Notes under the pieces: generated by a model
What the model saw: the letters and a program-made list of their open reading frames with translations, nothing else
Told to the model about the DNA's origin: nothing
Databases searched by the model: none
Shown here: piece by piece, positions 42,145 through 52,525 of the stretch
Layout of the letters: every line of letters begins with the position of its first letter
Position numbering within the stretch: the first letter of the stretch is position 1
Made by a program: the position numbers and the translations under genes
Origin: Wolfiporia cocos
Taxonomy: Eukaryota > Basidiomycota > Agaricomycetes > Polyporales > Phaeolaceae
Length of the DNA: 64,000 bases
Direction of reading: 5' to 3'
NCBI GenBank assembly: GCA_029448655.1
Contig: JACCLO010000007.1
Coordinates: 3,596,001-3,660,000, forward strand

Positions 42145-42735
42145 TGTCACGGATGAACCCAGGGGGGTCACTGTACGTCTCCTCGCCTTAGTTGTATGTG
42201 CGGCGCTAGGCGTACGCCGCACCGCTACGCTAACGCTACTCTCGTGTCGCGCCCAGTTACTGTATATCACCTGACCGTCCGGTTAGCGCTGTAGGGTAGC
42301 GCGCGCCTCATCATACGGACACACTATGGTCACATCGTTACATGTTACGTTACGTTTCCCGTGATCCCTTAGTTACGGCGCACAGGCCATTACATTAGGG
42401 TAGGACTCGTGGTCTCAACGTTCCCACATGTATATATACAACAAGATGGTGGCCTTACAGCCCCATCTTTAGGATTCTCGTCAATGAGCGTAAAGCTCCT
42501 TTCTTACCATCTGTTTGTGTTGCTGCTGGCCCGGGGCCTCATCTCGTCTGCCTAGTCTGAAGGTCAGCGACTGCGACGGCTGCGGGGCCTTAGGTGGCTG
42601 AGCACTCTCGGGATGGACTTATGAGTTCACCTAGGGTTGGCCGTATGAGTTCGTCGTGGCCGTTGGCTCACGTCTATACAGGCTTGTGAGGGTTCCCCTG
42701 AGTCCAGGGTCGCACAGACAGGTAAGTCTGTGACA
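42145..42735 (+). repeat. LTR, family M (3' LTR)
   Basis: 591 bp. The start-site 11-mer has drifted to ATCTTTAGGAT, so only the 5' LTR still matches the primer site. Confidence 0.85.
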
Positions 42736-43476
42736 GATCGCGAGCACGTTACTCCCAGTCGACCCGAATACACACCACGACCCGCCCGCTTTTTCACCCC
42801 CGACGAACGACGCCGAGTTGCAAGGCCGTTTAATTTTATGGAGGGCGATAGAGTATTATTTCCTCTGCCTACCGAGACTCAGAGGGCCCGCCGAACAGGA
42901 GTTAGAGACCCGACGCCACGTATTTCTGGTATGGGAGGCAACGGGAGACGTGAACCACCTGCACGCCCAACGAGCCCTATGGCTACCCCAGCGCGACAGC
43001 GAAGAGCGAATAGCACGCCGCCTATTCGACGATCTCCGTCGGTGCAGAGTATTACCCGCGAGGAGTTTGAGCGAGGTGCGAGGGAGCACGAACGAGACAC
43101 CGCCTCCCTACCCACATGGGCCGCACGGAACCTCCACCGAGCCGCACACCACTGGAGGTACCAACATAACGAATACCTCAGAGATATCCCTTCCCTACGG
43201 GTACCAGCGAGGCCCTCACCTGAGCAACCGTGTCGACAATGTGGTTCCGCCAACCACTGGATCCTCGACTGTCCTGACTATATTTGCAGAACTTGTGGGC
43301 TCAATCAACCAGGTCATCGACAGAATGAATGCCGCCAACACTTTGTATAGCGAACTCCTACGACCCCGTCCCTCAGCGGGAACGGCGACATCTACAACGA
43401 ACAGGACGCCGAGGCACTCTGAAGAGGGGAACTTGGGGAATTCGTCGAGGCCGACGAATGCCTAGGAAGGGGCTGA

Positions 43477-44184
43477 TGTTACGATTATTTTGATTTTTCG
43501 AATATCTGCAGAACTCACCACCGGTCGAATACGATACAGGGACTTGTTGCGCAACCAACTCCCCTGGCTACTCGTGACTCTACTGGGCGCATTCCCAGTT
43601 GTACTAGTCTATAGGGCACGTTTCATCTTTGGCAGATCCAACTCTGCCACCGTTTCATGTTCATCGTTTATTAGCTGATAGATGGCGTTCAACCGCCATC
43701 ATTCCTATCCATCGTCTCCAGTATATCACTACATACCTATCAAACGTTTGGTACTATAGCGTAGATAGTATCGGTGACATCTGGGACGGACTTGACCCCT
43801 AAAACCCAACGTAGTATATAAACCAATGTACTTACTGTCGAGGCTCTTCAGCTCGACCTTGTTGTATAAACAAGAAGTCTTATACTCGTTCTCAAACGTA
43901 GGAAACTACGCTCAGTATTTCTCACTCGAGCAATCAAACGACTAAGTCCTCGAAGTGCACACTGACTTCTCGGACTTAGGCAAGTCTTATATTCTATTCG
44001 ACTCGCACTTGAACAGATTATATCCTCTAACGCGTATTGGATATTAACCGATCTCCTAAGAACTTCACTTAGGACCCGAAGGCATCTAACGAGTATTTGC
44101 CTCGCATACGGCGACGTGCCTACGTGCAGAAGAACGATCTATATTCACGACTCGAATATACGAACGGGTATTCAACCCGTAACA
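43477..44184 (+). repeat. LTR, family F, copy 1 (probably 3' LTR of element I)
   Basis: 708 bp, TGTTACGATTATTTTG...CAACCCGTAACA, TATATAAA at 43814-43821. A purine-rich AGGAAGGGG lies at 43464-43472, just before it and after ORF3. On the right it abuts a truncated minus-strand pol with no leader or primer site. Confidence 0.82.
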
Positions 44185-47100
44185 TAGGGTTTCCCTCGAT
44201 GCCTAATCTACGGTATACATCTTTGATGAAGTCTGATACAAACGTGGTCCTCTGTCACTAAATACTTTCTTTGGTAGTCCATGCTGTGCGTATACTTTAT
44301 CTACAAATATGTTGGCCCAACCTTCAGCAGTTAGCCTGGTTGTGGTTGGGACCGCGATATAGTCCTTGGATTTCATATCTACAACTACAATAATAGCGTC
44401 CCGACCCTTGGATACTGGGAGTCCCGTGATCATGTTGACGGAAATGTTCTCCCAATTGTGCGCGGGTGTTGGATTCGGGTTTAGTGGTGCAGCTCTCTTC
44501 GAGCGGTCTGGCTTGGCGCGCTGGCATTTGATACATGCCTTCACGTATTGGCGGATGTCGTTCCACATCTTTGGCCACCAATACGATCGGTGAATGGTGG
44601 TGTACGTGTTTTCTGTGCCGGGGTGCCCTGCCGAGACCATGTCGTGGAATGAAGAAATGATTTTTCCGATTAATTCCTCGTCTCTCGGAATGATCAACTT
44701 CCCCCTTCTGTAGCGTAGGCCGTCCTCGGCCGTTTCCACTGATCCTTCTACTACCTCCTTGTCGTAGAGAGCGGCTTCCGCTTTGACCCTCTTGTCACAG
44801 AAAATCCCAGAAATAGGTACCCCCCCCCTGTCTCGAACCAAGGGACTCATGGTACATACGTCACGTGCCATAGAATGGACTCTGTAGAAGTAGCGCAGCG
44901 GTATAGGTGCCTACCCCGCTGTACAGGTCACATGGTCAAGGCTTACATAAGTAGCACATGACTTAGGAGCGCTAACGCTGCGCACAGACCCTGCCTTTAG
45001 GGCGGGTCTCTAGTAGATATGCGACGTCTCCTCATGTCCTCAAGCCGCGACGTTCTGGGGCTTACTCCCCAGAACTGTTATTCTAGACGTTGGGGCATTT
45101 CCCTCATTACTCTAAGTCTTATGCGTGCTCGTCTGGGGGTCCCACCTTGCCTTGGTAGAAGGCCCTTGATGACGGTACGCCCTTAGGCGTTTTGTGTCAC
45201 CTCTCTTTTACCTCCTCGTGGGTGATCCCGTGAGGTAGGGTATAGAATGAGGATCTTAGCCTTTCTGCGCTGTCTTTGGCGAAGAGGTGTTCCTTCAGGA
45301 CGATCTGTCCTTCGAGGTGATTCTTGTTGTCGTCGTGATTGCCTCTGCGGGATAGTCCGTCCGCCCTTCCATTGGTCTTCCCGGGGATGTGCATGAGTTG
45401 TAGGTCATACTCGGCAAGTTCCGTCATCCACCGGGCCTGTCGCGAATTAATCTTCTGTGGGGTTTTAAAGTATTCTAGACTCTTATGGTCCGTTAATACT
45501 TCTACAGGGTGTTTGGCACCCATTACGAAATGCCGCCATTCATCCAGGGCGCGCATTATGGCCAGTAACTCGCGATCGTAAATCTCGTAGTTTCGTTCTG
45601 CCGGTAGTAGCGTTTTTGAATGGTACGCTATAGGTTTCCAGATGCCGTCCTGGTTCTGCATGAGGCAGGCTCCAGTTGCGAAGTCTGAAGAGTCTGCCTC
45701 GATGCGGAATGGGTCGTCATCGTTTGGTATCCCCAGTACAGGTGCTGTGACGAAGATGTTTTTTAACTTGTTGAAGCATTCCTGTTCTGTTGCGCCCCAT
45801 TGCCATTCCCCGTCTTTGGTTAGATTGATAAGGGGGCGCGCTACCATTGAGAACTTCGGGATGAATCTCCGGTAGAAGTTGGCAAATCCAATGAAGGATT
45901 GCACTTCTTTCTTGTTCCGAGGTGCTGGCCATTTGGCTACTGCAGCAACCTTCGCGGGGTCCATACCGATCTCCCCGTGAGAGATTATGTGTCCCAGGTA
46001 CTCTACTTCGGATTTCTCGAACTCGCATTTCTCTGGCTTGCATGTCAACTTATTTTGACGGAGAACCAAAAGAACCTTGCGCAGGATCTCTCTATGTTCT
46101 TTCTGATTCTCCGTGAAAATAAGTATGTCGTCCAAATATACAATGACCTTCCCATTAAAGACTAGGTCTCTAAATATGTCGTTCATCAAGGTCTGGAACG
46201 TGCCTGGTGCGTTGCACATTCCAAAGAACATCACTAATGGCTCATAGAGCCCTCTATTAGTGATGAAGGCAGCTTTTTCCTCGTCGCCTTCCTTGATTCG
46301 GACGTTGGTGTATCCCCAACGAATGTCCAATTTGGAAAAGTACTTAGCACGTTTAAGCTTGTTGAGTAGCTCCGTGATGAGCGGGAGCGGGTACTTGTTC
46401 TTTTTGGTCATCTGGTTCAACTTTCGATAGTCCTGGATAGGTCGCAGTTTCCCATCCTTCTTTTTGACAAAGAAGAATGGTGCTCCCCATGGGGACTTCG
46501 ATGGGCGGATGCGGCCCGTGTGCAGTTGCTCTTCTAAGAAGTCGTCCAAAGCTTCTTGTTCTCTAGGTGAAAGGGTGTATATCTTGCCCACGTATGGTTC
46601 TGAATTGGGGAGGAGCTCGATGGCATGATCCCACGGTCGCCGTTCTGGGAGTGTGTCGAATTCCTTTTCCTCAAACACGTCTTTGAATTCGTGCAAGTAC
46701 TCGGGTACGACCTCCTCAAACGTCTTGGCTTCCGTGGTCTTGCCAGTCGTGATGGCGATTTCAGTTGCCTTCATGGCGCGGACTCGCTTGGCGATGTCCG
46801 CTCTACACTTGTCCCTGTTTCTGATCCATGCGTCAGCGAAAATGTAGTAAATGTGATCACCGTCCTCAATCTGCTCATGCTCGCAGTCGCAAGAGAACGT
46901 GATCCGTCGCTTCTTCCAGTCGATGAAAGGGTTGTGGTCTTCGAGCCAGTCGAATCTCAAGAAAATGTCCGCGCTGCTAAGTTCCGTAACGTGGAACTTG
47001 CACGTCTCCAAGTGCGTGTCGATCTGCATTTGAAGCTCGACATAGTGCGTCATGAGCCCCATGCTGTTGGTTGATCCGTCCACGTTGAACAGCTTGATAG

Positions 47101-47218
47101 GGCGGTCCAGTGGGATCTGCTCGAGTCGGTGTTCTTCCACATAGGACTCACTGATCACTGATCCGGTAGAACCAGAATCGATGAGAGCCTTTGTGAAGAG
47201 GGCACGTCTGTCAGGGCG
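44185..47218 (-). pseudogene. pol: Element O pol fragment: protease, RT, RNase H, integrase N-half, with solo G LTR
   Basis: Reads leftward. It starts inside protease (KALIDSGSTGSVIS) right next to the F2 LTR. RT has KLDIRWGYTNVRI and YLDD; RNase H FRIEADSSDFATG and NYEIYDREL. The frame is then split by solo LTR G (44793-45199). Integrase resumes with FHDMVSAGHPG..CIKCQRAK, the SVNM position where the first core Asp should be (here Asn), and FSDRG, and is cut at 44185 by the F1 LTR before the core Glu. No gag, chromodomain or own LTR remains. Confidence 0.85.
44793..45199 (+). repeat. Solo LTR, family G, in element O
   Basis: 407 bp, TGTCACAGAAAATCCC...TTTTGTGTCA, flanked by CCTCT (44788-44792 and 45200-45204). 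Separates RNase H from integrase. Confidence 0.92.
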
Positions 47219-47926
47219 TGTTACGATTATTTTGATTTTTCGAATATCGACAGAACTCACCATAGGGCGAATTCAATACAGGGACTTGTTGCGCAACCAA
47301 CCCCCCTGGCTACTCGTGATGCTACTGGGCGTATCCCCAGTTGTACTAGTCTGTAGGGCTCGTTTCATCTTTGGCAGATCCAACCCTGCCACCGTTTCAT
47401 GTTCATCGTTTATTAGCAGATAGATGGCGTTCAACCGCCATCATTCCTATCTATCGTCTCGGATATATCACTACATACTTATCAAACGTTTGGGACTATA
47501 GCGTAGATAGTATCGGTGACATCTGGGACAGACTTGACCCCTGAAACTTAGCGTAGTATAAAAACTCATGTACTTACCGTCGAGGCTCTCCAGCTCGACC
47601 TTGTTGTACAAACAAGAAGTCTTATACTCGTTCTCAAATGTAGGAAACTGCGCTCAGAATTTCTCACTCGAGCAATCGAACAACTAAGTCCTCGAAGTGC
47701 ACACTGACTTCTCGGACTTAGGCGAGTCTTATATTCTATCAGACTCGCACTTGAACAGACTATATCCTCTAACGCGTATTGGATATTAACCGATCTCCTA
47801 AGGACTTCACTTAGGACCTGAAGGCATCTAACGAGTATTTGCCTTGCACACAACGACGTGTCTACGTGCAGAAGAACGAACTATATTCGCGACTCGAATA
47901 TACGAACGGGTATTCGACCCGTAACA
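47219..47926 (+). repeat. LTR, family F, copy 2
   Basis: 708 bp, same termini as copy 1 and same strand. Left neighbour is O protease (minus), right neighbour is N integrase (plus). No target duplication. Confidence 0.88.
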
Positions 47927-49313
47927 GTGGCGTCAGAAACCACCAAGTATTCGCCGTTCTACATGAAACTAGGATGGCACCCACGGGCAGGTCCACTCGA
48001 CATTCAGATAAGTCCTGACAAGGACTTGAATGACATAGCACACAAGCGCTGGCAAGCGCAGGACCAGGCGGTAGCAGCAATGCAATTAGCCGCAGATAGA
48101 TGGAAATGGTATGCGGACCTGTCACAGAATCTCAGAAATAGGTACCCCCCCTGTCTCGAACACAGGGCCTTAGGTGTACGGTATGTCATGTGACGTCTAG
48201 TAGATACAGTCGAGTAGTATAGTGGTTATGCGCCAGACAGCGCCTACCCAGGTCATGCGGACTGCTTACGTATACAGAGGCTGTGTAGATAGCGCACGGA
48301 CCCTCACATTAGGGTGGGCCTTACTGCCTGCCATGCGCATCCCCTTTGTATATAAGGCTTCATGGTCTGAGGCGTACTCCTCAGACCTTTCAATCTCACT
48401 CTGGGCTTGGCCCCTTACTCTCATACTCATGCGTGCTAGTCTGTGATGGCGCCCTTTGTGGTAGAAGCGCCATAGATGGGTTATGCGTGAGTGACACCAT
48501 GGGATTTGTGTCAGGACCAAGGAAAGAAATCTCCACCATTTACAATGGGAGATAAAGTACTTGTAAGCACCAAGGATTATCAGGACACCGAACGCAGCCT
48601 AGCGCCCCGATACATCGGCCCTTTCAGGGTCCTCGAACAAATATCCCCAGTCACCTTTAGACTAAAGATGGGAATTCAGTATCGTGCTTATCACCCTGTA
48701 TTCCACGCGTGCAAATTAGTCCTATACCACCATCCAGAAGGCAAGGAGGAATCCGAGTCCGATATCGAAAAGGACTTGATAGCACCCATAGAATACGAAG
48801 TGGAGGAGATACTCAGCCATAGGAAACGAGGTCACAAGACCGTGTTCCTAGTACTATGGAAAGATCATACAGCTGAGGCCGACACTTGGGAAACAGAAGA
48901 GAACCTGACAGGTGCTGAGGAGGTGCTCAATGAGTACAAAGCCAAATCATTTAATGCACCAGCCCCACCTCGACGCTCTACGCGTCACCAGATTGCAGTA
49001 GCAGACCCAGAAGATGACGACGACTGGAAAGTCGGAGACAGATACCTTTGGCCAGACGGCTGGCCTCTCCAGAGCGAGGAATATACCGAAGAGGCAGAAT
49101 GAAAATGGGTTAAACGCGAAATCTACGGAAACTTCGTAGACGACAACGTAAAATTCAACAAGTACCTAGAACTCGCCGTGGGAGTTAAGGGAATGTATCC
49201 TGACAAGGGTACCCCTCACTTGGCGGGTTACGATATATCCTCAGCCAAAGACATATCTCTAAAACCAAATACAACAACCACAGTTTCCACCGACTTACAT
49301 ATCTGTTACGGTT
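47927..49313 (+). pseudogene. pol: Element N pol fragment: integrase C-terminus, chromodomain, partial dUTPase, with solo G LTR
   Basis: Starts inside integrase (VASETTKYSPFYMKLGWHP). After the solo G LTR it resumes with KVLVSTKDYQDTERSLAPRY, GPY/F (RYIGPFRVL) and a chromodomain (YEVEEILSH..VFLVLWKD). A TGA occurs at 49100-49102. dUTPase motif 1 is recognisable (HLAGYDI), and the rest is cut by the F3 LTR. Closest relative here is element E. A remnant without any catalytic core. Confidence 0.82.
48120..48513 (+). repeat. Solo LTR, family G, in element N
   Basis: 394 bp, TGTCACAGAATCTCAG...ATTTGTGTCA, flanked by GGACC (48115-48119 and 48514-48518). TATATAAG at 48348-48355. Confidence 0.93.
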
Positions 49314-49775
49314 ATTTTAATTTTTGAAGTACAAACGGAATTCACCACCGAGCGAATACGATACAGGGACTTGTTGCACAACCAACCCCCTGGCTACTCA
49401 TGACTGTACTGGGCGCATCCCCAGTTGTACTAGCATGTGGGGCGCGTTTCACCTTTGACAGATTCAACTCTGTCCCCGTTTCGTGTTTATCATTTGTTAG
49501 CTGATATATGGCGTTCAACCGCCATCTTCATTCCTATCTAACGTTTCGGATATATCACTACATACTTATCAAACGTTTGGTACTATAGCGTAGATAGTAT
49601 CGGTGACATCTGGGACAGGCCTGACCCCTGAAACGTGACGTAGTATATAAACTCATGTACTTACCCTCGAGGCTCTTCAGCTTGACCTTGTTGTACAAAC
49701 AAGAAGTCTTATACTCGTTCTCCAACATAGAAAACTATGCTCCGTATGTCTCACTCGAGCAGCCGAACGACTAAG
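49314..49775 (+). repeat. LTR, family F, copy 3, truncated and diverged
   Basis: Begins TGTTACGGTTATTTTA and follows F1/F2 with many substitutions until about 49775, where the match ends. Confidence 0.8.
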
Positions 49776-50002
49776 CTACTCACCACTGAGCCACTCTGCC
49801 CACTCCTCCTGGTGAGCATGTAGCTCAGCTTGCTGGGCCTTTGCTGACGCCTATTACATTCATGCTAAACCAGCACCTTTGCTGCACACACCCTCCTCTC
49901 CCTGGCACACCTGTCTCACCTCGCTCTCTCAGCCACAGCAGGCAGCACACAGGCAGCGCCACCAACCCTCAAGTCACCATATATGCACTTCCCTGCACCT
50001 GA
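49776..50002. other. Unassigned, CT/CA-rich
   Basis: Rich in CTCTCC/CACC tracts. No reading frame or repeat end recognised. Confidence 0.3.
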
Positions 50003-50546
50003 TGTTACGGATCGAATATCCGTTCGGCCGAAATAAGCAATAACTAAGTTGAGTTACTCAGCGTATTGAGTAGCGCACTACTCGTCGGACTCAGCAGAGT
50101 CAAGCGTTGATATACCTAGCTGCAGGCTTAATTGCTTAAGCCTTTGAGAACAAGTATAAGATCCTTGTAATTCAACAAGGTCGAGCTGAGGAACTCAACC
50201 AGTATTTACAGCAGGGTTTTTATACTACAATTCTGTAATTGAGGTCATAGTGTCCTTGGTACTGCTACCACTAAGTCCATAAGGCTAGTATGCTACAATA
50301 ACCAAGCTGAAACGCTGCGGTTGAATGCAACAGTGGCTTAAACGTAGAAGCTCTGTGGTTATACAACAGATATCACCTAGAACCTGATACACTACGAGAC
50401 TATGGGCATAGGGCTGTTGTACATGAAACGAGGGTCGCTGGTTGAACAGGGAACCTTGGAAATAAGCGCGTGCTAATGCGGTTGAACGCTAAGTCCTCTT
50501 CTCCAGTGAGGTGCCAAAGATATACGAAATTGTGCGGACCGTAACA
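50003..50546 (-). repeat. Solo LTR, family H (distant relative of F)
   Basis: 544 bp with TGTTACGG/CCGTAACA ends. Minus orientation is shown by the F-like tract CAGCTCGACCTTGTTG (complement near 50180-50195). Flanks CCTGA and TCTGA are a duplication with one difference. Confidence 0.7.
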
Positions 50547-50954
50547 TCTGAGTCCCTTCCCACACCTCTGTTTATTGCAGATGTGGTGCATGTCTGGTGG
50601 CCAGGCCTCCTCCACTCCGTCGTTCATGGCAGACATCGTGACTGCACTCATGTGAGTCACTTCTTTTCCTTCCTGCTTGTAGTAACTCATAGCTGATGTG
50701 CTGTGTACAGTGATAGTGAGCACCACATGTGGGACACGCTCGCCGTGGTGGCAGCGCGTGGTGTCCACACCCCATCCACAGTGGATGTTCATGCTGATAC
50801 TAAGAGGTCGCCGCCGTGGGCGCCACAGGCAGGAGTGGAGGTCAGAGACTACTGCTCTGTGGTGGATCTTTCATAGCCCCTTCTGTTACTAGCCGGCTCT
50901 ACTGACATGAATAAAATTGAACTTTTATTGGCACTGTACTATATGTATAAATAT
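50547..50954. other. Unassigned region between LTR H and hAT-like element 2
   Basis: Overlapping short frames on both strands without known motifs. Probably old intergenic DNA. Confidence 0.3.
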
Positions 50955-51597
50955 TAGTGATGTGCCAGGCCCAGCCCGGCTCAAAAGCCCCGGCTTTGGC
51001 CCGGCTTTGGATGGCCTTGGCTTTTCAAAACCTCAGGCCGGGCCCCCATTGACGGCCCAGGGCTTGGCCCGGCCCGGCCTGGGGCTTGCCCGGGGCCTGG
51101 CACTGTGAGGGTGATCATCACTGTAGCCACACAAACACCACACAAACTCATAACATACCTTCCCCAACTATCTTCTGACAAAGCCAAGCTCCAGTATCTT
51201 CAGTAATTATAGTGTGAAATCATCATTTCACCGGCACGGTGCTCTGTGGCGCGCCTTCCAAATGGGGCATCGTATAGGCGCCCAAAAGTGAGCGACAGGC
51301 TTCAGCACCAAATATTCAATCCATGGGACTATCCTCTTGCTTGAATTTGAAAATATAGACATACTTCATTGGAATATGGCATACTGCTACTATATATATC
51401 CTCATATCATAGTTACTAGACATTTTATCCGTTAGAGCTTTCAGGCCCGGGGCTCACGGCTTGGCCTGGCCTGGCTTGAGACACAAGCCGGGCCCTGGGC
51501 CATCTCAGGCCGTGGTGTAGGGCCCGAGCTGGCTCGGCCCAAGTAGGGCTTGGCCCGGCCCGGCCTATGGCCCAAAGCCGGGCCTGGCACATCACTA
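50955..51597 (+). mobile_element. hAT-like non-autonomous element 2 (GGCCCGG arms)
   Basis: 643 bp, TAGTGATGTGCCAGGC termini as in element 1 (21624-22718), flanked by ATAAATAT/ATTAATAT (one difference in 8). It lacks about 450 bp of the longer copy's interior. Confidence 0.84.
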
Positions 51598-51789
51598 ATT
51601 AATATATTCTATGAGCTGCATTTCTGGAACCGGTACCCTAGAGCAGCGCCCCTGCTCCACCAACCGCCCAAGGGACCACTATTTTGAGGTCCTCACAATA
51701 GCAAGGGCCTCAGGTGAGGTTAGTGATGTGCAAAGCACGGCTCAAAGCCGTGAGCCGAGCCTGGCCGAGCCGACTTAAGCCGGGCCGAG

Positions 51790-52486
51790 TGACACAGACT
51801 AGACTGTGGGACTCACACTATAACCTTATAGGCGACTTGAAGGAGTTGCAGAAGGTTGGTGAGGAGGCTAGTGGGCGCAAGCAGAGATGATATGTAACTG
51901 TGCGAATGCAGAGAACAAATCTAAGGCTTATCGTAGTGATAGCCCTACTTATATACATGCGTTGTTTGGTTACCAGTAAGGGAGCCAAACATGAAGACGG
52001 TCTGTGCGCAGACATAACTAATACAGCTAAGTCGTAAACTACAGTAGACCATGTGCGCCGGTAATGGCCGCACCAGTAAGAAACAGTGTTTGGACCGTAG
52101 GTCCATGTTGTGGAAGTGGCGTTGCTACGTTAGTAAGCCATGCACGTGATAACTATATACCGGTATCGGGATATGAGTAAGACTAAAAGCATTGGCATGT
52201 GATAACGAGCGGCCCGCTTATCCAATTGTACTGACATAGCCCGGTATCGGGATATGAGTAAGGCGCGTGACACCGGGGGTTAGTCCGCTGAGTCATTGAC
52301 GCGTACGAACGTGTTATGTACGTGTTGTTATGACAAGTGGACGTATACCGCGTTGTGTACGTGTTGTTTGGTTGCGTGTACGTGTAGACGGGCGCTTAGC
52401 AGCGTAAATGTCTACAAGGTCGTAGAAATACCAGATAAATAGGTAAAAATACGGGAAAAATAGTGGCATGTCCCAAATCTGTGACA
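51790..52486 (-). repeat. LTR, family A (3' LTR of complete element)
   Basis: 697 bp. The adjoining complement of 52487-52499 is the purine tract GAAGAGGGGGTAA. Confidence 0.94.
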
Positions 52487-52525
52487 TTACCCCCTCTTCA
52501 GGTTTCATTGTCCCTAATGGAACGA

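Larger units (their letters stand above)
40872..42735 (+). mobile_element. Element M: 1.9-kb non-autonomous LTR element
   Basis: 5' LTR 40872-41439 and 3' LTR 42145-42735, more diverged from each other than the TRIM pair. The interior of about 705 bp has no coding capacity beyond chance frames. Purine tract GAGAGGGGGGGTAA before the 3' LTR. Perfect duplication GATCG (40867-40871 and 42736-42740). A self-primer site is present. Inserted in element I ORF3. Confidence 0.9.
39885..43350 (+). pseudogene. Zinc-knuckle ORF downstream of Pol in element I (ORF3), interrupted by a solo E LTR and element M
   Basis: The frame starts at an ATG (39885) overlapping the Pol end in another frame and runs into the solo E LTR. 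With that LTR and one GCAGG removed it continues 40697-40847 (FDIAQ|DLTHVYSSY), with a predicted coiled coil (EDLVRMEGQIRAQREGLELL), to a TGA. The same frame stays open after that stop, across the M insertion, from 42736 to 43350: Arg/Pro-rich and basic, ending with paired knuckles CRQCGSANHWILDC and CRTCGLNQPGHRQNEC. It resembles a Gag nucleocapsid but lies 3' of the chromodomain. Whether it was one protein depends on the single stop being a mutation. Confidence 0.55.

Noticed and set aside
45339..46165. Plus-strand frames across element O
   Set aside because: Antisense shadows of RT/RNase H, with no family resemblance.
47927..48119. F2 LTR as the 5' LTR of element N
   Set aside because: N begins inside integrase right after the LTR. 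No leader or primer site is present, so it is a junction, not an element start.
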